Below are positions 41,138-52,936 of a stretch of 64,000 nt of DNA, one piece after another. The stretch is taken from contig OX335645.2 in NCBI GenBank assembly GCA_946894095.1, positions 21,413,001-21,477,000 on the forward strand, written 5' to 3'. Made by a program: the position numbers and the translations under genes. The notes below the pieces were generated by a model. It was not told the DNA's origin. It worked only from the letters and a program-made list of their open reading frames with translations, and searched no databases. Source of the DNA: Incurvaria masculella (taxonomy: Eukaryota; Arthropoda; Insecta; Lepidoptera; Incurvariidae). Positions within the stretch are counted from its first letter, which is position 1, and every line of letters begins with the position of its first letter.

Positions 41138-41470
41138 AGAAAAACGCTCTAAAGAATTTAAATATGAATATAATGCAAAGTTGGACTCAAACCAGCAAGC
41201 AAAAAAAATATCTGCCTCACTAATAAACTTTTATACCCCATTGCTGTCCCATACTTCTAGCAGCAATTGAGATAGTTACAAAAATGAGTATATTTTAATT
41301 ATTTATTAACACATATTTCTTCTGTAACTCGATTCGTTCTGCGCGATATTGTAACATCGTTACCACATTTATCAAAACATATCCTTACCTATGATTGAAG
41401 AAGTATTTCAGTGGAGCATACAACTGAGGTGCGTACTCATATATCGGCATAACTCACACCCTACCTGTCC
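41138..41470. other. Stretch related in part to the 2145 repeat
   Basis: AATGCAAAGTTGGACTC then AAACCAGC (41174-41200) echoes CTGCAAGGCTGGACCC then GAACCAGC at 2322-2346. Otherwise nothing recognised. Confidence 0.3.
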
Positions 41471-41770
41471 TCGTGATTATGTTCCGTGAAGCGGAGCGGC
41501 CGCGTCCAGCCGGGCGCGTCTCGACTTCTCGGAACCTCGCGGTCTCCGGTTCGAGTACAATGCGCCCAACGTGCTATTGTTTCTCACACCGAGGACGACG
41601 AAGGCCGCGCTGTCGATGGACTTTACCGCGAAATCGGGGGAGCGATCCTCATAAAAATGTGTTGGGAGCAGAAATTGTTTGTTGTATCAACATCTTATGC
41701 TCGCTCAACGCGCATTATGCACCCGCTGACTGCCAACATTTCCAAAATAAGAACCCACTAATCCTCTAGA
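41471..41770. other. GC-balanced stretch upstream of a CR1-like end
   Basis: Two overlapping plus-strand frames (98 and 91 codons) contain Arg-rich segments. I recognise no domain; they may derive from the CR1-like element that ends downstream. Confidence 0.25.
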
Positions 41771-41799
41771 GCTATTGTCTATATGGTTGAAAAACTTTG

Positions 41800-41990
41800 C
41801 AATGTTTAAGGAACTTTCCCTAAAGTAAAACACGGTTTGAAGAAGGAACTGGCCGGCCGACTTAGTTTTCGCAGGACACGCGAAAATTCGAAAGTCCATG
41901 GCCGTCGTCGGGCACGTTTGCCAAACACTATATGCCGGGTTTTGTACTTAAAAATACTGCAGAAATAAGCAGCAACACGACTTTCTATAT
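41800..41990 (+). pseudogene. CR1-like ORF2 3'-terminal fragment
   Basis: The plus strand reads LKKELAGRLSFRRTREN then SKVHGRRRARLPNT, equivalent to the final ...KYLAGQHGFRSPLGSSKDHGRRRA of the fragment at 26750. Only the last coding block is left. Opposite strand to the 26.7-kb copy, so a separate insertion. Confidence 0.55.
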
Positions 41991-42254
41991 ACAATATTTT
42001 TGAACTTTCTTTAATTTGACTAGATAATTTAATTAAATAAACTATATTATTTTAGCCAAAACCCTTTCGAACAGATAAAAATTTTTGATGTAATAAAAAA
42101 AAATAGCTTATTCAATTTTTAAGATATTGCCTTAAAATTTACCAGTACTCATGATTGCAATAAAACTCAATTCAACATTGTACCTCCGCTACTAAAGGGG
42201 AGTGCCTACAATATCTCAAAGGTAAGAATATATATGGGTTTATATATGGTACAG
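41991..42254. other. AT-rich stretch, nothing recognised
   Basis: No supported feature. Confidence 0.25.
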
Positions 42255-42545
42255 TTAGAAGGAGCGGAAAAGCGACCGCATATCGCACGTCGCCGTAGCG
42301 CGTTTGATGAGATTCTGCGTGAGCGGCGCCCGCCCTGCCTCCCCGCCCTCACCGCTCCCCGGCCCCGCGGCAGGGCGGGCGGACCCTATTAGCGTTCCAA
42401 ATTTAAATAAATCTTCGCTTGTTTACGACAGCCGTCCCCGCCTTTGATTGGAAGCTGCCCGCCTAAGCGTTATACGTTTTCAATTTGCGAGGAACTAGTT
42501 CTACCCTCTTAAACGCTCAACCCTCTGCGGTGAGTGGCCCATGTT
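42255..42545. promoter_or_regulatory. CpG-rich island with a TCF site
   Basis: GTCGCCGTAGCGCGTTTGATG, a C-rich GCCTCCCCGCCCTCACC block and CCTTTGATTGG (TCF core 42441-42448). TTTAAATAAATCTTCGC sits between. Non-repetitive. Enhancer or promoter by inference. Confidence 0.35.
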
Positions 42546-42950
42546 AAGGCGTCATGGTATCCCAAATTATTAGTATCTCCCCATTTACTTCACTCGCATA
42601 CTCTACATGCAATAAAAGTGAAAAAATGGCAATATTTATTTTATGTGTCTTATGTAAATGTAATGAGCTTGCATTTAATTGCATACGTTATAAACTAGTT
42701 GTATACATTAGCTACATCGATTAGGATTATTTTGTCACCTTATAAAAAGTGGAAAATGCAATACATAATATTAACCCCGAAATAAAAATACCCTGTCGAA
42801 TCCAGAAATATTATAATTCCACGAATTAGGCTATTAGTTTATGTATATATAGACGTAATCATGGACGCAAAATATCTTGGTTCCTACGACCTTTAGCCGC
42901 GTTGAAGACGGCGGCGACCTGCGACCAGGTAAGGACGGCACGCGCTACAT
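42546..42950. other. AT-rich stretch, nothing recognised
   Basis: ACCAG|GTAAGG at 42924-42934 is donor-like but has no convincing exon around it. Confidence 0.25.
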
Positions 42951-42954
42951 GAAA

Positions 42955-43270
42955 TCAAATCAAAATCGTTTATACTATGATTTCAAGAGCATTACAGTTA
43001 TATGTTAGATCTTGTGTACGCATCGTCATAGTTATCAAAAAATAAAATAACCTTATTTAAAAATAAACAAATTTTACATTAAATATCAGTGTTTTGTTAC
43101 AAATTCACATTTTTCAAATGAAATTCGCATAACTTAGTCCTGGAAAAGATTGTAGAAGGTTTGCCATGACTTTCCTTTGAATATTTGGTCACTTTCTATG
43201 TTTTTTATATCAGAAGGCAATTTATTATAAATCATGGCACCTTCGCATTTTAGGCCTTTTTGGAATTTCG
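42955..43270 (-). pseudogene. Non-LTR retrotransposon 3' end (ORF C-terminus plus UTR)
   Basis: The minus strand reads CEGAMIYNKLPSDIKNIES then FKGKSWQTFYNLFQD followed by a stop (about 43130-43250), the usual short C-terminal block (YNKLP-DIK ... F--K-K). The plus-strand ATCAAATCAAAATCG near 42955 is the complement of a TGATTT-rich 3' tail. 5'-truncated. Confidence 0.6.
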
Positions 43271-43309
43271 TAGTGTGGAAATGTTATTTGGAATAATAGC
43301 TTCCTGTGA

Positions 43310-43450
43310 AGTTCGTACGTGTTCTCACGTGTGTGGTCGGAAATCGTCGGGTAGTAAGCGAATTCTTAAGCGAACTCGCTCGAAGGCGCCGCCGATTTTA
43401 TTTGTAAAATGGCTGCGCCACCTCCATACAAACGGGTTTTGGTTTCACTT
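43310..43450. repeat. GTAAGCGAA-family dispersed repeat
   Basis: CGTGTTCTCACGTGTG and TTCTTAAGCGAACTCGCTCG parallel TGTTCTTACGTGTCG and CCGTAAGCGAACTGAC at 46625-46690 and CGTAAGCGAACTGACTCG at 61009-61026. Class unknown. Confidence 0.4.
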
Positions 43451-43729
43451 CCGTCCTTCCATGGTTGCTGGCGGCAACCGAGTAGGGGCGGACGGTGCGG
43501 AGGTGGCGGCGTTGCGAAGGCAAGTGCCTACTAGTAAAGTGGTGGAGCTTACGGCGAAATAATCTCAGTAGTAGTGGCGTTAATGAGAAAATATTTTCAT
43601 GGTCCGCAATTAGATGGAGCCAACCCAACAGCAATGTATGCACTCGTGTACTGTAATATTCGTGTCGCGTTTTATATTTTGGTACCGGCTTTTCACAGCT
43701 TCCGCAACATACTATAAATGACGAAAACA

Positions 43730-44252
43730 GAAAAAAGTCGACCACTCCTACGCCAACGCACCGCATACCCGAAGGAACTTGGTGCCATGCCAGAGCCTTC
43801 CCTAGCACGGCTACTTCAAACTGCATGGAAAACACGGATGATTTTTCTTTGCAGTTTCCCCCATCTCTTCATCCAATGCGATGGTACCAACCCGGATCAA
43901 CCCTACCACTGGAGGATGGGGGAAACCTGAAGTTATGCTTTGATTGCGATCCACCGAACAGCTCGAATTCGTGACGAAATGCACATATCCTACTTAGCCT
44001 GGTTTTCACCAAGTGCTGATTTATTTTAATCGACACTCAAAGGGCCTTTATTACTAAAGTGCTGATTATTTGTACTGGTATTGATTTGAAGCTGCTAAGA
44101 AAGGCCCTTAATATGTGACGATTAAACTAATCAGCAGTAGGTAAAAAAGGCCCTTAGAAACAGAAATAAAGTGGTGCATGAACAAGGCGGGTATTAGAAC
44201 CTAGACCTCTGGCATGTGACGCAAGTCCCTGCGCCACTAAGCAATGAGCCGA
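43730..44252 (-). mobile_element. SINE, tRNA-headed, split by a MITE
   Basis: The body (GGTGCCATGCCAGAGCC, ATGCGATGGTACCAACCCGG) lies at 43740-43996. Then comes a 160-bp insertion. The head follows at 44158-44252: GTGGTGCATGAACAAGGCGG, TTAGAACCTAGACC (box B complement) and CTGCGCCACTAAGC (box A complement). Joining across the insertion restores the linker seen in the copy at 19086. Confidence 0.85.
43997..44157. mobile_element. MITE inserted in the tRNA-headed SINE
   Basis: Inverted ends share GTGCTGATTTATTTTAATCG versus its complement CGATTAAACTAATCAGCAG. The AAGGGCCTTT motif occurs near both ends and GCTGATTA recurs in the centre. TTA sits at both junctions as a likely target duplication. 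No coding capacity. Superfamily not assigned. Confidence 0.75.
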
Positions 44253-44329
44253 AAGCTGCAAAAAATGCGTTGCGCATCCGTTTATGAAACTTGCCAGAAT
44301 TAAACTTCAAATATGCTTGTGAAATGCGA

Positions 44330-44530
44330 GGTGGAAACTGTTGGATGATTATAACAAAGTTTTCGTTTGGAGACTCCGCGACTCCTTTGTCGGCGTTATC
44401 GGAGCGGCGCAGTCGGACCCGCCTTCCCCCCTTCCCCTTAAGGCTCTTCCCTCTGCTTGCTTCTACATCTACTTACACCGCGTCGGTTTTGCGCCATCCG
44501 CAACATCACACTCCGAACTAAGTGAGACAT
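44330..44530. promoter_or_regulatory. GC-balanced island
   Basis: GTCGGCGTTATCGGAGCGGC, CCTTCCCCCCTTCCCC and CACCGCGTCGG. Two overlapping frames with no domain. Weak regulatory candidate. Confidence 0.2.
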
Positions 44531-45480
44531 TGCTTTCGAAGTGAATATCACAATGTCAAAATTAGTAACATCCTCATCGTACTGAATATCTGAAACGATA
44601 CATTTTCATGCCAGAAAGCCCTTATTTGTGTGCGATTATTTTATGTGGAGAGATGAAAAGGTGGGTCAGGTCTTGAGACCCACGGCTGCGCAGCTGCTCT
44701 CCTCTAGTCGTGATTTTGAATGTTGTATATGTGTTAACTCGCTAGGAAACTTCGTTAGTGCGATATAGACTTCATGTCTAGCGGGTAGCGCCATCTAGCG
44801 CCATGTTAACTAGCTTCTATGCATCTGTTTGTTGATTTGTGGCATGTGAAACTAGCAGCTCTCAGTAGAGGGCGCTAGGTCGCTATAATTAGTATCCTGA
44901 AAATATCTGTAAGTTTATTGCATTTTGTAATTATGTTAGTATTAGGCGATAAGTGGTGTTAAGAATTTAATTACAATGGTTTTCTGTTAATTTTACCATT
45001 AAATTGGATTGTATGTACAAATTTATCTTTTTTTTTTATGTATAAATTATGTTTATTGCATGAAGAGCTTTATTTATTTAATATATTCATATTTATATAT
45101 ATTTATATTTATATATAGTTACTTCAGCGGTTCGATGTCGCTAAACTAAACAGTTCTGATGCAGCTTGCTGTGCTTGGTGTCAGCTGCCACTCAGCCGGC
45201 CAGGTGCACTTGCGTAGGGGATCGACAGCTCGGAGTCGTGGATGCTGTAAACGCTATCCCTGCGGATCCATATGTTCTGTCAGGGAGTCGCGGAGGTCAG
45301 GGAGATCCAGAGAGACAGGGTATCGCCAGCCTGTTGCAGATACAAGTCACGTTTGTAGGGGATCTGAACATCTCACCACACTGTGAGGAGGTTCCCTGCC
45401 TGGGGGGTCGGTGACGCAGAGGTCTGGGGGCCCTTCCGTGCTGTGCGGCTTAAGCATTTAAGCAGCGTTTTCTAGAGTGT
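44531..45480. other. Unassigned stretch, possible decayed element
   Basis: GTAGCGCCATCTAGCGCCATG and AGAGGGCGCTAGG (44785-44880) are near-inverted. An AT microsatellite lies at 45070-45115. From 45125 to 45480 two frames (75 and 82 codons) include VTFVGDLNISP, faintly like an endonuclease block, but too short to call. A TGT...ACA boundary was considered for an LTR and not accepted. Confidence 0.3.
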
Positions 45481-46224
45481 GTGACGGCATAACGGCCGCT
45501 CCGATTTGTTCATTCTTCTATGCCTCTTTAAACCAACCATTTTTAAAAATCCATCGAAACTAACCAAATGAGAAAAAACATTGCATCGCGGTTTATAATC
45601 AACCCTCTAGAATATTCTCCTCCCATTTTTGTGTTGACCTCGCCAACATACGGTAAATTAGAGTTGGCAAAACCCAACCTCCAATTTTTTACGGAGACTC
45701 CGATCGAAATTTTCCTGGGTATACCCTTATGGGCTTAACGACATAATAGGGAAGTAAGAATTATCGAAAGAAAAAAATCCGTATCACACTAATCGAAATT
45801 TTTCAACAAATAACATATGCACGGGAACAAGGGTTCTTGAAGTGTCTAATTATTTTGGGGACGCGATCAAAAACATTAGAATCTCAAATTGAGTTCACAT
45901 GGGTAATTTTATACCGAAGAATTAGGATAATAAAAAGAAGAAATCTTGTAAAAGTCATTAGCAGAATAATATTTTAAAATAAAATTGTCATTAAACATTC
46001 AACAACCGCCTAAAATGTACAATATGTACAAGATGGACATAAATATTCATAATAAAGCTTGTAAAACTACATTGAAATATGACTTGATCGACACAATTCT
46101 GATGACGATCCTGATGTGAAAAACATAGCGACCGAGTAGGTGGCTACATATTGTACACTGTCTAAATAAAATTAGACGTCTACGAAATTTCTCTCCCCGA
46201 GCACTTCGATCTACTTCACACCAA
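45481..46224. other. Stretch with nothing recognised
   Basis: No supported frame or repeat. Confidence 0.25.
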
Positions 46225-46450
46225 AAATTCAATTAAATGATAGCATGTCGTCGCGTGCACGGAGATTGTCGGGGCACCCTTGGGGCTACATCTCGCGCTA
46301 GTGACGTAGTGGGGCCCTGTAGTGCGGCGGTTGGGTCGCCCCGGCCTACAACATTCACTGTGAGCTCTCCGTACTCTGAGGACACGTTTTGGTTGCGTCC
46401 GATCGCCCTTCACCTCATTTTCACATTCTTCGCAGGTGCCCTTTTTAAAT
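46225..46450. promoter_or_regulatory. GC-rich island
   Basis: CGTCGCGTGCACGGAG, GGTCGCCCCGGCC, a pyrimidine-rich stretch and TTCGCAG. Opposed frames of 71 and 83 codons have no domain. An acceptor-like end is visible but no exon is supported. Confidence 0.25.
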
Positions 46451-46599
46451 AAAACCCTTGAAATCATGTTTTAATACTACTTCATTATAATGTTGTTTTG
46501 TAGATGGGTAATGGAGTGGCTCGTATTCGAATCGAAACTCGTATTGCGGCAGCGTAGTCATGTAAGAGTGTAATTGCACTGACTGCAGTTATTTCGCGT

Positions 46600-46800
46600 A
46601 TATTCGCGTAACGCTGCGCTACTGTTAAGTGTTCACGTGTTCTTACGTGTCGTTAAAACTCAAGAAGATCCGTAAGCGAACTGACTGGGCGGCGCTAACA
46701 CTATTGTATCTAAAAGTGCCTACGCCACCGCCCCCATACCGACCGTATCGAATGGCCTCTGCCTACCCCTCCAGGGAAACGGCATAAAATTATGATGTAT
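46600..46800. repeat. GTAAGCGAA-family repeat joined to a CCCTCCAGGGAAA end
   Basis: See 43310. The tail CCTACCCCTCCAGGGAAACG then GCATAAAATTATGATGTATA recurs as CCACCCTTCCGGGAAAATAG at 50245 and TCTACTCCGGGGAAACAGCG at 62668, suggesting a shared retroposon 3' end. Confidence 0.45.
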
Positions 46801-47079
46801 ACTCTCAGCATAGTAAAGGAACAGAAATTATATAGGTTTTAACATTGTTCCTATAACCTTGCGGAATGGTTATTGAAGTAAAATTTAAACTGGAAATAGA
46901 TCGCTAATAAAACACACACTGAAGGAAAAAGGAAGGACAAGTGGCATGCGTGAGATCTAGAAATGCATTCGCCAAGTCAGTTCCCACCGATACGATACGT
47001 TAGTTTTCGAAAATTTAAGACAGCTGGTCTCGTAGTAGGTAAATGCATAGATCTCCTTTCTTTTTTATTTGAGGCGACA
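46801..47079. other. Stretch with nothing recognised
   Basis: No supported feature. Confidence 0.25.
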
Positions 47080-47345
47080 CCCATAGTCATAAGATTAGCC
47101 CAACACACCGGATTCCAAAGGGGATTAGGTGCCATGCCAGGACCTTGCCTTTATGGACGCGGCTATATTGAACTGGATGGAAAACACGGACCGTTTCGAC
47201 AATCTTTTCATCGAATTCTATAGAGTCAAACCGTATGGCTTCAACCCTACAACCTAGTGTGGAATCTACAGTCTTAGACGAATTACGAACCTTGGAACAC
47301 TTCGCTTTCGTGGCGTATCCAATTATTATCCAACTCAGAACGAGA
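47080..47345 (-). mobile_element. SINE body, diverged, head lost
   Basis: GATTAGGTGCCATGCCAGGACC, GGCTATATTGAACTGGATGG and an altered GGTACCA block (AGTCAAACCG) are present. The TTCGCTTTCGTGGCG linker suggests the tRNA-headed group. No box B is seen. Confidence 0.7.
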
Positions 47346-48030
47346 CAGGAAGTTACTCTAATAAATAAATGAATAAAAATATAAATTGTTGTTTGATATG
47401 CATATTAATATACCCAAAAAATATATAATTAAATAAAATAATTTATTGTGTGGCATTCGCTTAATTTTTCTGATTTAAAAAAAATCTCGTAAAAATATAA
47501 ATGTTAAATAAGCACAATCTCTCTGAATACTCCAAAACACGATGGTAAAAAAAATCTAATTCAATACAAAAATCTTTTTCTATCTCGAAATTAAGGAAAC
47601 TTTTTCTTCTAACTGTGTTTTGCTCTCTGGTAATTGGATTTGTGCCCATCGTTAACTCTTTTTAAATAGATAGATGCTCCAAAGCGATGACGCAGACCAC
47701 ACATCAAGATTCGCGTGTCCTTGCTTTCACCATCAACTCTGAATATAATGACAGGGAAGTAATAGCACTTGGTTCACTTAGCAATGACCTCTACGAAATG
47801 TTAGATAGATGATTCTATTCAAATGTACGACGGGTATAAAAGGCCGCAGTTCAGGAGGATTAGGGCGGTACTGGTAACTATCGATAATATAAAATATAAA
47901 AATAAAAAAAAAGCTACATCGAGTATTTCTTCAACGTTAAAAAATAAACCCGTACACAAGAACATGAAATCATTTAGGTATTACCATATAAATACATTTT
48001 GCATTTTTTATCGAAAAAATTTAAAGAATG
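47346..48030. other. AT-rich stretch, nothing recognised
   Basis: No supported feature. Confidence 0.25.
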
Positions 48031-48420
48031 CGGTCTATATATAATCGACAGTAAAATAAGGAAATATAATTTCAATAATAATAATTTTGCAAGAACTATA
48101 TCCTTAGATATCCAATTCTTCGACACCTGTGTTTATCACTGAACTCCGTTTAAACAGATGGACCGATTTTGATGAACGATGTATGAATAATATTAAAATA
48201 TCTGTTAGTAGAAAGCTTGATTACGGGAGGAGGGACTGCAGGAGAATTTTAAATCTCCAGAACAGATGAAGAAAATGATAGAAGCACTGCTCCCAAAAAA
48301 TTTGCTTGTTGGTTCATGTGCAAACTTGCACTATATTTATGAAGTAGTTCTTTTCACTGATTTATTGCTTTAAATAATGGATCTTTGCTTGATGGTCGAT
48401 TCTATGTGCATGCATCACAC
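48031..48420. repeat. Opposed ATAATCGAC-type cores around a Helitron-like scrap
   Basis: TATATATAATCGACAG at 48036 (+) and GATGGTCGATTCTATGTGC at 48394 (inverted). AGATGGACCGATTTTGATGAA at 48156 resembles the Helitron interior. All decayed. Confidence 0.35.
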
Positions 48421-49519
48421 TCTTTTAAAAAAGCTATGTACTTGCTTGATAAGAAAAACAATTTTTACTGAAACCATGCTTAATTTTTCATCTTAAGGGA
48501 TTATTGTATGCTCATGCTTCATATAGGAATATTTCAGGAATGTATATATATCATTAGGAATACAGGCATAAAACAAAACATTTGGAAGGAGAAATACGTA
48601 AAATGTAGATACCCATCAAAGAGATTTTATATTTCTACGGTACCTACGCACAAGAGGCAGGGACATCCCTCAAGGTAGCCACCGTAGGAACGTCAACCAA
48701 TTACTTTGAAATACTCTTAAAACGTCGACCCATTTCAATTTGCCTTATTGGCTCATGCGCAGTGTTTGACATATATTTTTTTCGATTCCATTTCATTTAC
48801 TATTTGTTCAGCGGAAATTAGTTTCTTATTTTTAGCAAATTGATTTCAATATCATTTCTACTGTTGTGGCTTTCACGGAAACACCACCCACCCTTTCATA
48901 TTGAAACTAAGTAAATGTTCAGCAATAGATATGTTGATACATGTAAATGTGACGATGATGACAAATATACTTTTTGTATCTTTGTTATGTACTTTTCATG
49001 TTATACTATGTTTTGTGTTGATTGCTTGTCGGTTACTCGATAGATTGCCATGAGGCAGCGATATAAAGGGATTAAAGATGTATTGGCAAGAGTAGTGAAA
49101 TTTTAAGAAAAACTGAAAATAATAATGTGGAGATGTTTTTAACTCTTTATGCGTTCTTGACTTTTTTTTTGCTACAAGCCGAAGTTTCCAGTTAAACAAA
49201 GACCTATATAACACTAACATCGATATATAAATATAAAACTCTTAGCAAACCACTACTAGTGTGATCCGTGAGTGTGGTACTAAGTTATGAACTTAGTAAA
49301 AACTGCAATACGATATATGTATCAACGTGCTAGTCGTGCGGGAACGAGCTCGCGTTCCTTGCAGCAAACCCCAACGTCCGCAAACTGAATGGGATTTTTA
49401 ACAACCCTAATTTTGAGAGTTGTGCCGGAATGAATTGCAGAATATAAATGCACAGCAGTACAGGGTACTCTCACTCCTGAAAACAAAACAAAAATACGAC
49501 AAAAAAAACACAATACGAA
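48421..49519. other. AT-rich stretch, nothing recognised
   Basis: No supported gene, repeat or RNA. Confidence 0.25.
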
Positions 49520-49815
49520 ATAATGAGGGTCCGGTGCGCAGAGCGGCGGTGACGTCACGTCACACGAGTTATCTCGTGGTTCTAGTTCATTAGGCGCCGC
49601 CGCCGCCACCTCCGACGCCGCAGCACTGCCCGATATCAGCGTCGAGCTGCGGACGCGCGCCCGCGCCGCCGCCTGCGCCCCCACCCCCGACGACGCGACG
49701 CATTTTTCACGAGCGCTCCCGGCTCGGGCTGGGGTCAGATATGGGCTAATCGTTTTTGGTCCCCCGGCTGAGATAAGACAATGCATTAATCGTGGAAATC
49801 GGTGGGACGTCGCCG
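49520..49815. promoter_or_regulatory. CpG-rich island with GATA and Sox/POU-like sites
   Basis: GACGTCACGTCACACG, GCGCCGCCGCCGCCACC and GCGCGCCCGCGCCGCC. At the edge, AGATAAG (49771) overlaps ACAATG and GCATTAATCG. The 154-codon minus-strand frame is Ala/Ser-rich, compositional and without a domain. Good enhancer or promoter candidate by inference. Confidence 0.4.
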
Positions 49816-50509
49816 AAAAAACTGAGTAATTTGATGTATCCGGTATAGGGTTTGATACACTTTTTTTTCACAATTCGCACACTATTAGCGTTGTGGATAG
49901 AACTGTGATAACAAGAACTATGACAAAACTCTGTGATCTTGATCGATATTTTGTAATTTTCTATGTACACCTTTAACATTCATTAGACTTAACAAAGATC
50001 AAACATTAGAACTAGTACATATTTCTTTTATTTTTCTGCTCCATATAATTATCTCAACCCAAATATGTTAAGTGTTCAAACTGCAATACTATTTACCTAA
50101 TAGTTTTCTGTTCCTACTTGTTTTTTTCTCTATTTATTTTGAGATCAAGTAACAATAATAAAATAAACCTCAATTTGTTTTTCTATAGTATACCAACAGA
50201 TTTAAACAAGCAAAATAAGTGTGATCGTACCGTATGGCGCGCTGCCCACCCTTCCGGGAAAATAGCGTGATGGTAAGAATATACAATAACAATCTCTTAC
50301 ATTAATCCGATAAAACAGAAAAACAATCACACTTTTGCCAGTCATATTTAGATACCAAGGAGAGACCTAGCCAGGATCGCAGTTCCAACCGCCAATACAC
50401 ACATTTTAATTTTAACCTCCCCCGAATTAAAATTGTCAGCAAACGCTTGGTACATTTCCCTAAAGTCCTTGCGTGTTGCGCGACATTTCTAATAATATCT
50501 ATCATTTTA
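49816..50509. other. AT-rich stretch with a CCTTCCGGGAAAA retroposon-like end
   Basis: CCACCCTTCCGGGAAAATAG then GCGTGATGGTAAG (50245-50280) matches the tails at 46765 and 62665. Otherwise nothing recognised. Confidence 0.3.
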
Positions 50510-50600
50510 ATTTACCCCCCGCCGACAGCGCAATATCAGTGCTGCAGCCAACGCGACGCCTCCCCGCGCCGCAACATCTACTATTCCCTTAATTTTTTTT
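50510..50600. promoter_or_regulatory. Short GC-rich block
   Basis: CCCCCCGCCGACAGCGC and ACGCGACGCCTCCCCGCGCC. Weak candidate. Confidence 0.2.
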
Positions 50601-51774
50601 AACGTCCGATAACGTTAGATCTTCTTGTTTTTGAGACCCGAATCCACCCTGAATGAGATATAAATATTATAAAAAGATCAATGATATAAATGTGTCGATT
50701 TCAAACTTCATTATAAGTAGGTACTGAAAGTACAAGTTTTTTTTTTATATAAAGGATTATATTGCAAATGTTTTGTGTATTTAGCTACCATTGGTTGATT
50801 AATTACATGCCATTTAGTATAAATGTGTTAAATTTGTTTCTGAAGAGCATTCTCAAGTTCTATTATTTAATTTTAAAATAATCAGTTAAAAATAGAGTCT
50901 CAGATAACTCACACAGAATTATTCCATGGCAAAACGATAACGTAACCATTAAAAATATATGCAATGATTTCAAGACTATTTTACCCAAACCGTTTAATGA
51001 AAATCAGAAACGGAGAAAAATCAAAATCATGTTTATCGAAGCATTACGAGACCGAAATAGGGGCCGTCGGTAACGATAAATTCGATCGTAGATTGAAGCC
51101 GAATCCCAGGGCAGAGCTCTGGGTGGTTGCGCAACCCTTTGATGGTGGGGAGCTGTGGACCCGCGGACCCGCCCGCTGTGCTGTTCAATATCCATAATAC
51201 TCTGTCAGTCAATCAGTAGACTTCACCCCGTATCCGCTCCCCTCTACCTACCCCGCACACAAATTACACTGCGATCATTGATAAACACACATTCTCAGAA
51301 CCGAATGATCTCGATGATACGTCTGCAATATATTCTGCATTGTTCTAAAATTTCAATACAAAACAAATATAATTACTGGTGCCATTTCTAACTCCTGAGC
51401 ACCGATATACAGCCCCGGGGTATGCAACGGTTGACCTTTGGCAACCTCACATATAACAATACACCATAATAAAAGGTGGAAAGAGCTGGACTCGTTAAAA
51501 GAAACCAAATTCAATATGGTGCGACTTCGCATCACCCAGGTTGGTTTTTCTTTCGTTATCAGTAACCAGAACACCATTTCATAATATTAGAAAAATACAT
51601 TTAAACACAATAACAGTAGATAAAAGGAACAGACGATTTCCCATTTTATAATTTTGGCCATTTTTAAAGTTAAGCCTCGAAATTTAAGACTTGTTTATCT
51701 CATTAAATCTAGGATAGGAACCCAGTACAAAGATTGTTTCAAATAATTGCTCACCTTAACTTTACAGTCGGATA
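50601..51774. other. Stretch with nothing recognised
   Basis: A patch at 51050-51190 (AGGGCAGAGCTCTGGG, GACCCGCGGACCCGCCCGC) is GC-richer and may be a small element. No coding support. Confidence 0.25.
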
Positions 51775-51965
51775 TTGGTGCACAGTGCGTTGGGAAGATG
51801 CGCGCGCCGCTGGAGGAGGGGGCAGCAGCTGGGGCTAGGGGATGAGGGGCGGGAGGGGGTGGGGGTCGGCCGGAGCTCCGCACCACGCTCCACTGGACCT
51901 TCCGATTCGGTGAACGATATCCACTCACTTTTCTCGTTACTCACGCGTACCGTGATCGACTATTG
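51775..51965. promoter_or_regulatory. G-rich / CpG-rich island
   Basis: GATGCGCGCGCCGCTGG, a G-rich GGGCGGGAGGGGGTGGGGG run and CGGCCGGAGCTCCGC. GTTACTCACGCGTACCG at the edge. Three overlapping frames are artefacts of composition. Confidence 0.3.
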
Positions 51966-52098
51966 ACATAAGTAGGTTTTTGCGATAGTACCAAAAATCC
52001 ACACCGATATTAACATAAGCTGTTAGGAAATCAGTGTTTACTCACTGTTCATAAGGGGCATCGGCCCATCGCGCCATAATTACTCTGGTATCTATGTT

Positions 52099-52647
52099 TT
52101 AAGGTGGCCCAACCCGGCGATACTAAGTCATTCGCGGGCACGGTACAAAACCGTGCTGTCGCGCTCTGGGACCTTCTATGTTTCAAAGAAAAAGACAGGC
52201 TCCGTGATGAGGAAGATGCTAAATGTCCACAAAAAAGACAATGTGCATAGTGTATGATTTGGTAAGATTTACGAATATTTTATTTACAAAACGACTTATA
52301 ACTAAAAGTAAACCAAGACGCTGTAGTCCAAAATCTAACAGAAACCAAATAGTTTATAAATCTTGATTAAATAAGCTATGTCTGATGACTAATCTTTATA
52401 AGATGTTCTTACTTTATCATAGCGTAATCCACCTCCAATGTTATTGTACAAAACGCGCGAAAAATTTTAACTTTCGGACCTTATAACTTCGAAACCAAAC
52501 ACAATTTTACAATGCCAATGGTCATCAGACATCTAGTTCGATCAAATAAAGCTATTTTGAGCAATATTTTGGATCTCTGACAAGAAATATGGGCGTGATT
52601 TTCTTTACCCTTTTGTATGGGGAGATGAGCGGGTTGGGCCACCTTAA
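52099..52647 (-). mobile_element. TTAA-flanked non-autonomous element, copy II
   Basis: TTAA|GGTGGCCCAACCCGGCG at the left and CGGGTTGGGCCACC|TTAA at the right. Same interior as copy I in reverse, including the GCACGGTACAAAACCGTGC hairpin. It forms a large inverted pair with copy III, 290 bp away. Confidence 0.88.
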
Positions 52648-52936
52648 CCTCTGCCACTCCGAAGTTTGCGCGATCGAGAATGGTTTTCGGAGATGCATGA
52701 TGCTATTCCTCCATGCACCATTCTCAAGGCGAGAAATAAATCCGAAAACTATTATTATTATTTGTATTGCTTCCACAGTCTCATGTCTAAATGAAATATG
52801 AAGTTACATAAAATAAAACCTAAAAATGGATATAACTTTTGGCAGGTTCCAAGAGACGGAGCTGCAGTGACATAAGCCTCCATACACGATTCTCGTATTC
52901 GAACGGTTTTTCGTTGCTGTCATATACTTTAGTCCA
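52648..52936. other. Spacer between inverted TTAA elements
   Basis: GAATGGTTTTCGGAGATGCATG and ATGCACCATTCTCAAGGCG hint at a small inverted pair near 52680-52735. No gene. Confidence 0.3.

Noticed and set aside
42897..42928. 32-base micro-exon between TTTAG and CAG|GTAAGG
   Set aside because: Contains a stop in the tested frame and there is no independent support.
44644..45152. Solo LTR with TGT...ACA ends
   Set aside because: No second copy, no primer-binding site, no convincing target duplication.
45166..45414. Endonuclease domain of a LINE (VTFVGDLNISP)
   Set aside because: A single short resemblance without the surrounding catalytic motifs.
49322..49786. 154-codon minus-strand frame
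   Set aside because: Ala/Ser/Arg-rich across a CpG island with no recognisable domain; treated as an artefact of low AT content.
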